From Chryseobacterium bernardetii (GTDB lineage: Bacteria > Bacteroidota > Bacteroidia > Flavobacteriales > Weeksellaceae), in contig NZ_CP033932.1 of NCBI RefSeq assembly GCF_003815975.1, positions 5,189,501 to 5,253,500 of the forward strand: a DNA stretch of 64,000 nucleotides, written 5' to 3'. A program made the position numbers and the translations under genes. Each line of letters starts with the position of its first letter. Within the stretch, counting starts at the first letter, position 1. The notes below the pieces were generated by a model that was not told the DNA's origin, did no database searches, and saw only the letters and a list, made by a program, of their open reading frames with translations. Below, one piece after another: positions 1 to 8,762 of the stretch.

Positions 1-535
1 GCAAAACATCTGTTCTTACAGCTTTAAGCCTGTCATCCACAAAGATTCCACAGGCAAAACCTGAGGAAGCATCCCCATTTCCTGTCTTTTGAGCGGTAGT
101 CTGAAACGTGAACACCACTTTATTGGTTAGGCTGGTAATGGAAAATGTATCTCCTGTTCCCTGAAGAACAGTCCATGCACTGGTTATAGCAGCATTTTCA
201 GCATAAGGTAATGTAGATCCGTTACCTCCGCTAAAGATCACTCCAGCCTGGTCTGAAACTGTATTGATGGAATAAAGGGACATACTTCCCTGCCCGTCCG
301 CAATTTTTATATTTTTCCAGTCATTAACATTCAGATCAGCATTATTATGAAAAATAGTTCCGGCAGCTCCGGTAGTTCCTTTCAATACATCTGTTCCTCC
401 TACTCTTATTTCCTTTCTCACATTAAGATCGCTGTTAACATCCAGCATATTTACAGGAGCAGTGGTATTGATTCCAACCTGAGAATGGCACAGGAAAACA
501 GAAAAAAGCGAAGTTATATACAATATTTTCTTCAT
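1..535 (-). CDS. Secreted VGINT-family surface protein (3' end off the window)
   Basis: This open frame starts at an ATG at 535 and runs off the left edge, so only the N-terminal 178 residues are visible. It begins with a signal peptide (about 19 residues, ending in CHSQ) followed by VGINTTAPVNMLDVNSDLNV, the motif shared by the cluster. Residues about 40-60 carry RVGGTDVLKGTTGAAGT. The later part (FACGIFVDDRLKAVR) matches the same segment of the next two genes upstream, so the three are paralogues. It starts 5 bp after the stop of the gene at 541-1356 and is probably the last visible gene of a three-gene operon. The function is unknown; cell-surface display is inferred from the signal peptide. 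Confidence 0.85.
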   Translation of the reverse strand, partial: MKKILYITSLFSVFLCHSQVGINTTAPVNMLDVNSDLNVRKEIRVGGTDVLKGTTGAAGTIFHNNADLNVNDWKNIKIADGQGSMSLYSINTVSDQAGVIFSGGNGSTLPYAENAAITSAWTVLQGTGDTFSITSLTNKVVFTFQTTAQKTGNGDASSGFACGIFVDDRLKAVRTDVL

Positions 536-540
536 AGAAA

Positions 541-1356
541 TTAATTGATTATTGGGTTAAAAACTTGTGGCACCTCGTAAACATCTACTTTCAGTGATGA
601 TTGCGAAATGAAATCATTGATATTGGTATCTGCATTAATTCCAATGGCCAGTGTAATTCCACTGGTGGTATTATAGGATTTCAGTCTTGAACATGCTACA
701 CTTACCGTATGGGTACCTTTAGAAAGATTTTGCGCCATTCCTATCTGATTGTGCGTAATGAAAGTGCTTGATGCGCTGCTTGCTTTTATATTCCTCTGTC
801 TCAGATTCACCAGTTTATCATCTACAAAAATTGCACATCCGTAATCAATTGAGATATCTGTACTGCCGTTGGCGGGAAAATTAGCCTGAACCACTGTTTC
901 AAACTGAAAATAGGTCTTGCTTTCTGTACTGTATACATTGAAGGTCTGAGAAAGCCCTGATATTTTTTTAAAACCGTTAAAGCTGCTGTAGCTGCTGTTT
1001 TTTGTAAACGCTGCAGATCTTGAGACAATATTAGGTTCCTCAGCACTGGTAAATTTAACCCCCATCCTGTCAGAAAAAGAGTTATTGTAAATTAAATAAA
1101 ATTTATTGGGTTCGTATTCCGGAATCCGTAATGTCTTCCATGCCGGAGGATAGCCCTCTCCCTGTGAAACCAAAACCTGGTCATGGGTACCTTCTGACAG
1201 TTTATTATCCATAACATTAAATACAGCAATTTTTCCCCTCAGGTCAAGATCTCCGTTCACATCAAGCCCAGCCTTAGGTTCCGGGGTATTTATTCCTATT
1301 TGAGCAGACAATGGAAGCCCTGCTGTGATCAGCAAAGTCAATATTATTCTTTTCAT
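541..1356 (-). CDS. Secreted VGINT-family surface protein
   Basis: 271 residues with a signal peptide (MKRIILTLLITAGLPLSAQ) and then IGINTPEPKAGLDVNGDLDL. A second family segment, VLVSQGEGYPPAWK at about residue 63, is nearly the same as in the upstream gene (VLVSQGEGLPPVWK). The C-terminal half is predicted beta-rich, with a DYGCAIFVDDKLVNLRQ stretch that aligns with CGVFRNGQLVAVRQ and CGIFVDDRLKAVR in its two neighbours. It lies between them with gaps of 7 and 5 bp, so co-transcription is likely. It carries no catalytic motif I recognise. The head motif also occurs in tail-fibre-like proteins, but no phage genes are nearby. Confidence 0.85.
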   Translation of the reverse strand: MKRIILTLLITAGLPLSAQIGINTPEPKAGLDVNGDLDLRGKIAVFNVMDNKLSEGTHDQVLVSQGEGYPPAWKTLRIPEYEPNKFYLIYNNSFSDRMGVKFTSAEEPNIVSRSAAFTKNSSYSSFNGFKKISGLSQTFNVYSTESKTYFQFETVVQANFPANGSTDISIDYGCAIFVDDKLVNLRQRNIKASSASSTFITHNQIGMAQNLSKGTHTVSVACSRLKSYNTTSGITLAIGINADTNINDFISQSSLKVDVYEVPQVFNPIIN

Positions 1357-1363
1357 ACTAAAT

Positions 1364-2224
1364 CTAGTTGGTTTTATAGGTTACATATTCAATAACATCT
1401 ATTTTGAGGATAGATTCCAGAGTGAAGGCGTTGGAAGCCGTATTGGTATCGGAGACATTGCGCCCTATAGCAAACTGGTTATTGGTATTGGAGGTTCCCA
1501 TCTTTCTGCATGCAACCTCAACTTTCTGTACACCTACCGGAATATTCTGCTCCGTATAATTGAGCGTAAAGATATAGTCCTGGATTCCCTGCTTTTCGGA
1601 ATTGTTGTTAGAGGAAATCTTGTCCTGGCGTACTGCCACCAGTTGGCCGTTCCTGAAAACCCCACAGGTAAAACTTACATTCTGAGAAGCAGCAGCAGTA
1701 GAAGCTTTCATCTCTACACCGGTCTGAAACTGATAAGTAAGTCGGTTCTTTCCGTTTTTAATGATAAGGTTATTTTCAAGCCCGGTTATTTTATTCCATT
1801 TTCCTTTACTGATATCGGTAATATAATCTCCAACAGTATTCTTATAGACATTATCACCGGCCACTCCGTCAGAAAGTGCAGTAATTCCTGACTGATCTGA
1901 TGATAAATATGAATTGATTAATTTGTACTGTCCCTCTCCCATAAAGGAAACATTTAACGATTTCCACACAGGAGGTAATCCCTCTCCCTGGGAAACCAAT
2001 ACCTGGCCATTTAGTCCGGGATCTCCCACCTGAGCAGAAGTTCCTCCCACTCTAAGCTCTTTTCTAAGAGTAGTCTTCCCATTCACGTCAAGTATAGAAT
2101 TAGGGGAACTGGTACCTATTCCCACCTGTCCCTGCAGACCAACCGCCCCTAAAGTAAAAGCGCAGCTAAATAATAATGTTTTTTTCCTGATCTTAAATCT
2201 TAAGACCATATTTTTTAAAATCAT
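1364..2224 (-). CDS. Secreted VGINT-family surface protein, first gene of a three-gene operon
   Basis: The open frame extends to a GTG at 2266, but ATG codons at 2224 and 2209 give a more normal signal peptide (KKTLLFSCAFTLGAVGLQGQ). I chose 2224; 2209 is also possible. The mature protein begins VGIGTSSPNSILDVNGKTTL, followed by RKELRVGGT and a GQVLVSQGEGLPPVWK segment. The C-terminal half carries FTCGVFRNGQLVAVRQ, shared with the two following genes. It sits at the head of a minus-strand operon. The decline in motif spacing among the three copies points to tandem duplication followed by divergence. Surface location is inferred; the function is unknown. Confidence 0.8.
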   Translation of the reverse strand: MILKNMVLRFKIRKKTLLFSCAFTLGAVGLQGQVGIGTSSPNSILDVNGKTTLRKELRVGGTSAQVGDPGLNGQVLVSQGEGLPPVWKSLNVSFMGEGQYKLINSYLSSDQSGITALSDGVAGDNVYKNTVGDYITDISKGKWNKITGLENNLIIKNGKNRLTYQFQTGVEMKASTAAASQNVSFTCGVFRNGQLVAVRQDKISSNNNSEKQGIQDYIFTLNYTEQNIPVGVQKVEVACRKMGTSNTNNQFAIGRNVSDTNTASNAFTLESILKIDVIEYVTYKTN

Positions 2225-2373
2225 CCTTGTATTTATTTTTTTCTTCCTGGTTGTATGAGCATTCACGTTAACCTGAGTCAGTTCACAGTCATTATAGTTT
2301 GAATGGCTATGGAGGGGATTTTAAATAGACAATATGTTTCATACCCTACTGATTTTGTTGATTATACAGTGCG

Positions 2374-2381
2374 CAAATCTA
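2374..2381 (-). promoter_or_regulatory. Candidate -7 box of the 2224 operon
   Basis: On the minus strand this octamer reads TAGATTTG, a perfect match to the Bacteroidota TAnnTTTG -7 element. I see no clear TTTG -33 box at the usual spacing, so the call rests on one element about 150 bp upstream of the chosen start. The 2542-2573 palindrome is not at the regulon spacing on this side, so it probably serves only the rightward gene. Confidence 0.35.
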
Positions 2382-2541
2382 CAAACACCACCAGGAAAAG
2401 ATGTCTACATTTTTTTTTTTGGTGATGAAAAAAAATAATATACAAGCCTTACAGGGTTCCTTTGGCTACAAAAGGCAGAAGGATGATATCATATACCTGG
2501 CTTATGAGAAGTTTAAAGATATCTTACAAGCATCTCAAATA

Positions 2542-2609
2542 TCATGTACCGTTTTCCGGAAAACGGTACATGAATAACAACCCCCCCCTAGGAATAATGT
2601 ATATCTTTA
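2542..2609 (+). promoter_or_regulatory. Palindromic operator plus -7 box (copy A) for the gene at 2829
   Basis: Bases 2542-2573 form a perfect 32-bp palindrome with half-site TCATGTACCGTTTTCC and core TTTTC-CG-GAAAA centred at 2557.5. A TAnnTTTA box (TATCTTTA) starts at 2602, exactly 44.5 bp from the centre. The same spacing occurs at four other promoters in the cluster. A run of eight C residues (2581-2588) lies between operator and box, where the other copies have a T-run in the transcribed direction. Predicted transcription start is about 2613, leaving a leader of about 215 nt. Confidence 0.7.
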
Positions 2610-2828
2610 CATAAAAGATTACGATAGATGTAAGAGTTTCTTGTAAAGACAATGTTTAAGTTAAAAAACAAAATGAGAAAACTTCATATTTCATTCTGTT
2701 TCTAGTCAACATTATTTTTTTCGTGATATTCATCTAAATATGTACAATAGTTAACATTCTCACCTATAAAGCAGAAATGCAAGATTATATCAAAGGAATT
2801 TTAATAATATATAACTCATTTAAAAGAT

Positions 2829-3596
2829 ATGAATAAAAAGATACTATTTATTTTGTTTGTTTATTTATTAGGATATGCCAAATTCAATGCGCAGATAGGG
2901 GTTAACACTTCTAACCCTCAAGGAATATTTCATATTGACGGAGCTAAAGACAATGCGATAACCGGGGCTCCTACTCCAGGACAGCAGTCAAATGATGTCA
3001 CCGTAAGCCCGTCTGGCAATGTGGGAATCGGAACAGTAACCCCATCTGCAAAGCTAGAAGTTATCAGCTCTGTTCCCTCGGGGGCGATCAGAATTATTGA
3101 CAGTTCCGAAGGGGCCGGAAAAATGCTTATTTCTGATGCTAATGGTGCTGGAACCTGGTCTACCGCTCCTGCTGCTACTAAGGCCTTTGTAACAGCTACA
3201 ACCGCATCAGCAGTAACAACTTCAGGTATACAGGGGACTATTTCTTATATGTCTAATTTAAGAATTGCTTTTCCCATTTCAGGATATTACAGTTTAAGTA
3301 TAAATCCCCATGTAACAGATGCCGGAACAGCACGGGATTCAAACGGCTATGTTGGTGGTCTTTACTTACGTAATACCGCAACTCTTGCTACTATACATAT
3401 AGGAGTGGTCAATATTCCGCCAGGCTGGCCTTACGGGAACTATGGATTCAGATTTTCATCCTATGCTTTTCAGTATATCCCATCCGGAACTTACGAGTTG
3501 GGAGTAACTACGCTTTCCAATGCAACTTTTCAACAAACGACCTATCTATACACCCCGCTAGTGGGTGATGTACTTGGAATTTTACTGGCTCATTAA
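2829..3596 (+). CDS. Secreted VGINT-family surface protein, HIDGAKDN subtype
   Basis: 255 residues with a signal peptide ending NAQ, then [21 protein letters not shown] second motif follows, [16 protein letters not shown] (about residues 62-77), and a third, [19 protein letters not shown]. This three-part N-terminal layout is shared with the genes at 6668-7402 and 7939-8679. The C-terminal half is predicted beta-rich (a [11 protein letters not shown] segment) and resembles C1q/TNF-like jelly-roll ends of tail-fibre-like proteins. That is fold-level inference only. It is the single gene behind promoter copy A and is followed by a strong hairpin terminator. The role is unknown; exposure on the cell surface is likely. 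Confidence 0.85.
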   Translation: MNKKILFILFVYLLGYAKFNAQIGVNTSNPQGIFHIDGAKDNAITGAPTPGQQSNDVTVSPSGNVGIGTVTPSAKLEVISSVPSGAIRIIDSSEGAGKMLISDANGAGTWSTAPAATKAFVTATTASAVTTSGIQGTISYMSNLRIAFPISGYYSLSINPHVTDAGTARDSNGYVGGLYLRNTATLATIHIGVVNIPPGWPYGNYGFRFSSYAFQYIPSGTYELGVTTLSNATFQQTTYLYTPLVGDVLGILLAH

Positions 3597-3652
3597 GAAA
3601 GGTTATTGACATATCTGCCATCTATACCTATTTCAGGTCAATGGATGCCATT

Positions 3653-3690
3653 AAGCCAAAGCAGAAGATTTTTTGCTTTGGCTTTTTGTC
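3653..3690 (+). terminator. Intrinsic terminator after the gene at 2829
   Basis: An 11-bp perfect stem (AAGCCAAAGCA, 3653-3663, with TGCTTTGGCTT, 3674-3684) has a 10-nt loop and is followed by T residues. The rest of 3597-4075 holds no open frame I would support; it should contain the promoter of the gene at 4076. Confidence 0.75.
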
Positions 3691-4075
3691 TGATAGGCCT
3701 TCGTTATATTGAGACTTACTTGGTATCCCGAATAAGGAAGATAATGAATGGAAAATAAAATCTCAATTTCATTGTAAACTTTAATAGATCTTACTACTGT
3801 TTCTACCAAATGAATTTCTATATCTATATAGCTAACTCAAAATATTTAATCATGCTATAAATTTTTGAAATTGTAAGATCATGTCCAACTTTTTATATAG
3901 CTGAACACTATTCAAAAAAACGGCAAAGCAGGATCAGATATTTTAAAAATTCATTCAGCGTTGTATAGACTTATTTGTCACCATTCAACATTATTCTGGT
4001 CATCAAAAAAAAAAGAGAGACATACTGTAACCCACTAAATGCAGTACTTGCATTAAATATAAAAACTGATACCGT

Positions 4076-4480
4076 ATGATGACCAATAGTACAGAACAAA
4101 AGCTTCTTGTTAAACTTCAGGAATTTGAAAAATCCGGACTTTATCTGCAAAACTGTTTTTCTTTATCATCCTTGGTAGTACATTGCGAAACCAATAGTAA
4201 ATATCTTTCTCATATAATAAAAAAATACAGGGGTAAAGATTTTAATAATTACATTAATGAACTGAGAATAAATTACATTTTGGAAAAGCTTGGAAAATAT
4301 CCGCAATACAGAAATTATAAAATGGCTACATTAGCCGCAGAAGCTGGTTTTTCGTCTCCAAATAAGTTTGCAATGGTTTTTAAAAAACACACTTCAATTT
4401 CACCTTCACTTTTTGTAAAACATTTGGCAGACAAGCATACTGAATCTTTAATGAGGCAAGAAGTATGCGACGATATATGA
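4076..4480 (+). CDS. Short AraC-type helix-turn-helix regulator
   Basis: 134 residues, consisting almost only of an AraC/XylS-type double HTH: FSLSSLVVHCETNSKYLSHI for the first helix pair and MATLAAEAGFSSPNKFAMVF for the second, ending with the family's ISPS motif. Flavobacterial AraC proteins of this subtype usually carry a long N-terminal TPR and membrane region, so this is a stand-alone DNA-binding domain. It is the only classical regulator inside the surface-protein cluster and is a candidate regulator for it. However, AraC proteins normally bind direct repeats, and the shared operator here is a palindrome. Two overlapping ATG codons (4076 and 4079) leave the start uncertain by one codon. 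Confidence 0.8.
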   Translation: MMTNSTEQKLLVKLQEFEKSGLYLQNCFSLSSLVVHCETNSKYLSHIIKKYRGKDFNNYINELRINYILEKLGKYPQYRNYKMATLAAEAGFSSPNKFAMVFKKHTSISPSLFVKHLADKHTESLMRQEVCDDI

Positions 4481-4986
4481 ACATCACATAATAAACACGG
4501 GAAATAAAAGATATTTTGATATGCTCTGATAAAAAACAGAAGTAGCCCCATTTTCCCTAAGAAAAAATTTGATACATCGCATTTTTCATAGAACGAAGTT
4601 GTTTAAACTTTACAGCCCTACAAAATCTTTTATTTTAAAACACTTGAGTCTACTTAAGCAAGTTTACAATGGCTGCGGGGAAAAGTTTATCTAAGATAGA
4701 AAATCAAAGATTTTCTGAAGACTAAAGTGTTCTTCCGTACAGTGAAATGATCGCTTATAAATTCTAAAGTGTTAAAACTTTCAGCGGTAAAATAAAAAAT
4801 TATGTAAGTCTGGAATTAAAAACGTAAATAGTTAAACCTTTTGTGGGTAAAAATAATCAATATAAAAGTTTTCACAGGCTCAACATAATTATTTGATAGA
4901 AAAAAAATTAATTGAGTATCAAAATTTAAAAAGCAAGTAACTTTAGTAAACAGCAAACAGTTTTACAGGCATTACATTTACGGAAA
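4481..4986. other. Intergenic region without a supported gene
   Basis: No open frame worth calling. A small hairpin lies near 4697-4713, and a loosely repeated segment (gttaaa...gggtaaaa-like) occurs near 4772 and 4832. The sequence is very AT-rich. It is bounded on the right by the hairpin at 4987. Confidence 0.5.
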
Positions 4987-5007
4987 AGGAGGCCGAAAAG
5001 GCCTCCT
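4987..5007 (-). terminator. Intrinsic terminator of the gene at 5145-6131
   Basis: An 8-bp GC-rich stem (AGGAGGCC with GGCCTCCT) closes a 5-nt loop. On the minus strand it is followed by TTTTCC, about 140 bp past the stop of the gene. Confidence 0.6.
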
Positions 5008-5144
5008 GCTCTTATTTTCGCTACTATGGCCGAAAAGCATTCTGTTAATTTATTTAGAATCTGTTACTTAGCACAAATACTTAATACCAAACTCTTATAT
5101 GGATCTCATCAACTATAAATGGATCAGTCAGATAAGTTTTCTTA

Positions 5145-6131
5145 TCATAACTTCGTAATCGCCAAATTACCTAAGAAAATAATATTATTTGTATCACCGT
5201 TATACTGAGATTTTATTCTAAGCTTCTCTCCTGCATTCAAATTTCCGGTCCAGAACAGACGGTTTCCATTATCCACATCATTGTAGTGAGCAACGCTAAT
5301 ATCTGTCATAACCCTTGTCCACCCTATTCCTCCGTCAGTACTTTTCTCAACATGCATCATTGTCCAGAAATCTGCAGTTGTTGTGGTACTGGCTGTATGG
5401 GCATTTGCGATCTGAAAGTTCAGGGTATAAGTTCCTCCCATGCCGGCGGGTACGGTAAAAATATTATTTACCCAAGAGTTATGGGGATCATAATTTTCTA
5501 CAGTAAACTGTACAAGAGTAGTAGTATTGATGCTGCCTAATATATTTTGATTTCCAGGTACAGAAACACTTATTACCTGCTTGGGAATACCAAGACTGGA
5601 AGTTGGTAAAGGCGTCCAACTTGAACCGTTAAAAGCAAGAAGATCCTGAGCTGTAGGAACAGTATCAGAAACAAGGCTGCCCTGAAGACCGACTACTGTT
5701 GCTGTATTACTGTTGGTGGCAGCCGCAATATCTCCGTTAAGAGCAGCTCTCTGAAATGAAACCCCGTTAAGAGCAATTGAAGATGATCCCGTATGTTCTA
5801 CTACAGTGAATTTCAGCCACGTATTTCCATCAAAATAATAATAACCAGGACCGGTAATATTAGCTGTTTTTGCAGAGGGAATAGTTACACCTGAAGAAGC
5901 ATAAACAATTGTTCCAGCTTGGTCACTGTTATATTGTATATCTGCCAGTTTTATCTGATCTCCTGTAAGACGTGGAGCGATAAGGCCTTCGGCTTTACTG
6001 CCGTTAGTTGTTTTAGCGGCTATATCAAAAGTAGCCTTCGGATCTGAACTGTTAACTCCCACCTGCGCAAAAAAAAATGATCCTGAAAATACAAGTAAAA
6101 CTGCTGTATTTTTCCTTAAGAATAATTCCAT
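5145..6131 (-). CDS. Secreted VGINT-family surface protein with C1q-like C-terminus
   Basis: 328 residues with a signal peptide ending FFFAQ, then VGVNSSDPKATFDIAAKTT. Residues about 45-110 carry the GLIAPRLTGDQIKLADI and GPGYYYFDGNTWLKF segments. These are also found in the genes at 10572 and 11680 (LQAPRLTRAELTAKG, NGYYYFDGNVWK), so it belongs to that subtype. The C-terminal 140 residues (GGTYTLNFQIANAH, LNAGEKLRIKSQYNG) look like a C1q/TNF-type jelly-roll. It is monocistronic, behind promoter copy B with a leader of about 225 nt. The function is unknown. Confidence 0.85.
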   Translation of the reverse strand: MELFLRKNTAVLLVFSGSFFFAQVGVNSSDPKATFDIAAKTTNGSKAEGLIAPRLTGDQIKLADIQYNSDQAGTIVYASSGVTIPSAKTANITGPGYYYFDGNTWLKFTVVEHTGSSSIALNGVSFQRAALNGDIAAATNSNTATVVGLQGSLVSDTVPTAQDLLAFNGSSWTPLPTSSLGIPKQVISVSVPGNQNILGSINTTTLVQFTVENYDPHNSWVNNIFTVPAGMGGTYTLNFQIANAHTASTTTTADFWTMMHVEKSTDGGIGWTRVMTDISVAHYNDVDNGNRLFWTGNLNAGEKLRIKSQYNGDTNNIIFLGNLAITKL

Positions 6132-6280
6132 TTATCAATTTATTTAATTAGTTACTTTAGTGATTTGTTGGTATGATCTTATCAGAACACACATCCAATC
6201 TATTTTTCAAAGCTGCTCAAAAATTTTCCAATATTCTTTGCTGATGAAAACAAAAAAGCTTGAAAAATAAAGAGCTAAGT

Positions 6281-6420
6281 CTGATTGTATTTAAAATAAC
6301 TTTTTTTAATAACTAAGGGGCTACCTTTTAGTTTTTAGAATCACATCATTTTGTTGAGATAAACTTACATTCAATTTTTCTGTAAAAAAAACAGTCATAT
6401 TACCATTTTCCTGAAAATGA
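6281..6420 (-). repeat. Duplicated promoter-leader block, copy 1
   Basis: This stretch aligns over its whole length, with high identity by eye and small gaps, to 7466-7605 upstream of the next gene. Shared landmarks are CTGATTGYATTTAAAAT, a T-run with AATMACTAAGG, and the operator. The coding regions behind the two copies are much more divergent, so promoter and leader have been copied or conserved separately. Confidence 0.7.
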
Positions 6421-6422
6421 TA
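6360..6422 (-). promoter_or_regulatory. Palindromic operator plus -7 box (copy B) for the gene at 6131
   Basis: An imperfect palindrome at 6401-6422 (TACCATTTTC-CT-GAAAATGATA) is centred at 6411.5. The minus-strand box TAAGTTTA starts at 6367, 44.5 bp from the centre. An A8 run on the plus strand (T8 in the transcribed direction, 6383-6390) occupies the -33 region. Confidence 0.65.
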
Positions 6423-6521
6423 CAAACATCAGCTTTGCGAGCCGTTTTTTACTCTAACAGCTTACAGAAACACTTCCATTACGGAATGGTGAATCATATC
6501 AATGCATTATATTAATTTAAA

Positions 6522-6551
6522 AAAATCGTCTCATATATTAGAGACGATTTT
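6522..6551 (-). terminator. Intrinsic terminator of the gene at 6668-7402
   Basis: An 11-bp perfect stem (AAAATCGTCTC, 6522-6532, with GAGACGATTTT, 6541-6551) has an 8-nt loop. The A and T ends make it work in either direction. It lies 116 bp past the stop at 6668. Confidence 0.7.
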
Positions 6552-6667
6552 CCTGGAATAATAATAAAACTGAATATAAATTAAAAAGAAGCTATCAGCT
6601 GCACCTTAAATGTATTGGTATTTATTGAAACGTAATTTCATATCTAAACCGGTATATCCCTGTAACA

Positions 6668-7402
6668 TTAAAATTCCTCAAGAATCATTGATTCCTTTAT
6701 TCCTGAAACATTAGAAAGCGTACAGGTAAAACGTAAGATAATTCCTGTACCGAGATCATAAACGTGATATACATTATATTCATCAGCTCCTCCTGCAATA
6801 TTATTATCTAAATTAGTCCATTCATTAGGATTAATATCTTTTACAGTTCTCAGCTGGTATACATTATTATAGGCCCCGACTCCGTTTTCTCCACGGTATT
6901 CAATATCCCAGATATTAAAAGTTCTCGTTACTCCATTATTCACTTTAATCTGCCATTGTCCTCCAACGGTTGTTCCGGTATAGCGAAAAGAATATGCTCC
7001 GGAACCACTATTAAGAACAAGTTCAGAGTTTGCATTAACCATACGTTGTTTTGTGACAGAAACTCCCGTAAATTCGGTATTCCCTGAAATTACAGTTCCA
7101 TTGGCATCGGTAGCCAATACAGATGAAGATGGCAACCTGGTAAGCCTAACACCTGAAGAATTGCTGATACCACTGTTTACCTCCAGATTCACAGATGGAA
7201 AGGTTGTACCAATCCCCAGACGGCCCTGCTGTGTAACTACAATATCATTAGTCTGCTGTGTTACTGTGGGGATGCCACTTAGATTATTATCTCTCATTCC
7301 ATCAATATGCAATGCAGCCTGCGGATTTGATGTATTTACCCCAATCTGGGCTTTTATGGAAAGGAACAGATTTAATACTACAAATGTTAGAAGATTTTTC
7401 AT
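6668..7402 (-). CDS. Secreted VGINT-family surface protein, HIDGMRDN subtype
   Basis: 244 residues with a signal peptide ending SIKAQ, then [40 protein letters not shown] and VNLEVNSG. This is the same three-part head as the genes at 2829 and 7939. The C-terminal domain is different and unrecognised: a beta-rich region with GQWQIKVNNG, FNIWDIEYRGENG and a final IILRFTCTLSNVSG strand. It is a single gene behind promoter copy C, with a predicted leader of about 140 nt. The shared head and variable tail suggest a conserved anchoring or assembly part with a variable exposed part. That is inference. Confidence 0.85.
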   Translation of the reverse strand: MKNLLTFVVLNLFLSIKAQIGVNTSNPQAALHIDGMRDNNLSGIPTVTQQTNDIVVTQQGRLGIGTTFPSVNLEVNSGISNSSGVRLTRLPSSSVLATDANGTVISGNTEFTGVSVTKQRMVNANSELVLNSGSGAYSFRYTGTTVGGQWQIKVNNGVTRTFNIWDIEYRGENGVGAYNNVYQLRTVKDINPNEWTNLDNNIAGGADEYNVYHVYDLGTGIILRFTCTLSNVSGIKESMILEEF

Positions 7403-7465
7403 TTGCTTATGCTAAATGTTTTTTAATAATAAAGCAAAAAGGCTGAGGAAATGAGGGAATTCAGC

Positions 7466-7605
7466 CTGATTGCATTTAAAATGATTTTTTTTCAATCACT
7501 AAGGTTAATACCTTTAAGTTTTCAGAATCATATCACTTTGTTGGGATAAAAGTACATCTAATTTATCTACGAAAAAAACAATTGATTTACCATTTTCAGG
7601 AAAAC
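7466..7605 (-). repeat. Duplicated promoter-leader block, copy 2
   Basis: Partner of 6281-6420; see that entry. It holds promoter copy C and most of the leader of the gene at 7402. The rest of the 7403-7938 gap shows no supported gene. Confidence 0.7.
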
Positions 7606-7610
7606 AATAT
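7547..7610 (-). promoter_or_regulatory. Palindromic operator plus -7 box (copy C) for the gene at 7402
   Basis: The core TTTTC-AG-GAAAA is centred at 7598.5, with weaker outer arms (TTTACCA on one side). The minus-strand box TACTTTTA starts at 7554, 44.5 bp from the centre. An A7 run sits between them. Confidence 0.6.
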
Positions 7611-7938
7611 ATAAAACATTCGTTACACCTGATTTATAGAACTCTTTAGAAAAATTTAATTTTTTTATGTTAACACAACAATACACCCATAGTACAAATC
7701 TGATTTACAATGAATTGAAAATAAATATCAGAATAAAATGAATATAGCAATTATCTCTATATTCTTTGTAAAGACAGCCCAACAGGAAAAGTTTGCTTAA
7801 ATAAAAATTGCCATAATGCGCTCATTATTTCGGAGTCAATAAAATACATATAATCCAGAATCTGTTAATAAAACTTAATAAGACTTTTATAACGTACTCT
7901 CTCCTCTTCAGACAGAAGATTTCAGCAGCAGATCTTTC

Positions 7939-8679
7939 CTATCTTATTAACTTTACTGCCATTGAAACTCTTTGGGCAATAGCCGCTGGACTGGCAGAAG
8001 CATAAGGATTACTCAAAAAAAGAGTTAGAGTATCTCCTGCGTTCAAGGGAAAAAAATTAGTAGTGGAAACCTCAGTTCCCATTGAAACAGAAGGTGAACC
8101 ATAATGCGGTGTAGCAATATCCAATCCATTATTTCGAATTGACCAGGTTGTTAAATAAGGACTAGCTGTACCTTGTGTCCATCCGCTTACTGTAATTTCA
8201 TAAAGTCCTGCAACCGGCACCGTTATAGCATCTGCTGTTATATCAATAGTTCCTCCCTGCCCAACCACAGTTCCTGCTGTAAAATCAATCCTGCTTGGTT
8301 GTGTGGAAGTACTTCCTCCTCTCAGCAGCCCAAACCAGGACCCTGCCAAAGTATTCCAGGTTCCAACTCCAGAAGCATCACTCATAAGAACTTTATTAGC
8401 TCCTTGTGTCCCATCGATAATCTTAATAGCACCGGCTGTAGTTCCATTATTTATTTCAAGTTTATTAGCTGGTATAACAGTACCTATTCCTACATTTCCG
8501 TCAGATGTAATGATAACATCATTAGCCTGTTGTATTGAGGTGGGAACTCCAATTATAGCATTATCTTTAGCTCCGTCCACATGGAAAGCATTTTGAGGGT
8601 TAGGAGTATTTATCCCAACCTGAGATAGCATAAATAAAGGAATAATAGTGAAACTCAAAGTAATAAATTTATCTCTCAT
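7939..8679 (-). CDS. Secreted VGINT-family surface protein, HVDGAKDN subtype, C1q-like C-terminus
   Basis: 246 residues with a signal peptide ending FMLSQ, then [36 protein letters not shown] and GAIKIIDGTQGANKVLMSD. It is most similar to the gene at 2829 (and, for the third motif, to 10572). The C-terminal 130 residues (VPVAGLYEITVSGW, FPLNAGDTLTLFLSNPY) have the pattern of a C1q/TNF-like jelly-roll. It has the shortest leader of the regulon, because promoter copy D places the start of transcription only about 15 nt before the ATG. The function is unknown; surface exposure is likely. Confidence 0.85.
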   Translation of the reverse strand: MRDKFITLSFTIIPLFMLSQVGINTPNPQNAFHVDGAKDNAIIGVPTSIQQANDVIITSDGNVGIGTVIPANKLEINNGTTAGAIKIIDGTQGANKVLMSDASGVGTWNTLAGSWFGLLRGGSTSTQPSRIDFTAGTVVGQGGTIDITADAITVPVAGLYEITVSGWTQGTASPYLTTWSIRNNGLDIATPHYGSPSVSMGTEVSTTNFFPLNAGDTLTLFLSNPYASASPAAIAQRVSMAVKLIR

Positions 8680-8698
8680 ATATCAGTTTTAACTAAAG

Positions 8699-8762
8699 TA
8701 AAAGTACATGAAAAACTAAAATCAGAAAAACAGAAGGAGTATCATTTTCAGGAATATGATAC
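8699..8762 (-). promoter_or_regulatory. Palindromic operator plus -7 box (copy D) for the gene at 8679
   Basis: A 24-bp palindrome at 8739-8762 has half-sites GTATCATTTTC and GAATATGATAC with one mismatch, centred at 8750.5. The minus-strand box TACTTTTA starts at 8706, 44.5 bp from the centre. Confidence 0.7.

Noticed and set aside
1325..1891. 188-codon plus-strand open frame
   Set aside because: Shadow of the surface-protein gene on the minus strand; no signal peptide or family motif.
2542..2573. Palindrome A as a shared operator for the leftward operon too
   Set aside because: At the 44.5-bp distance on the left side the sequence is AACTTCTC, not a TAnnTTT(A/G) box.
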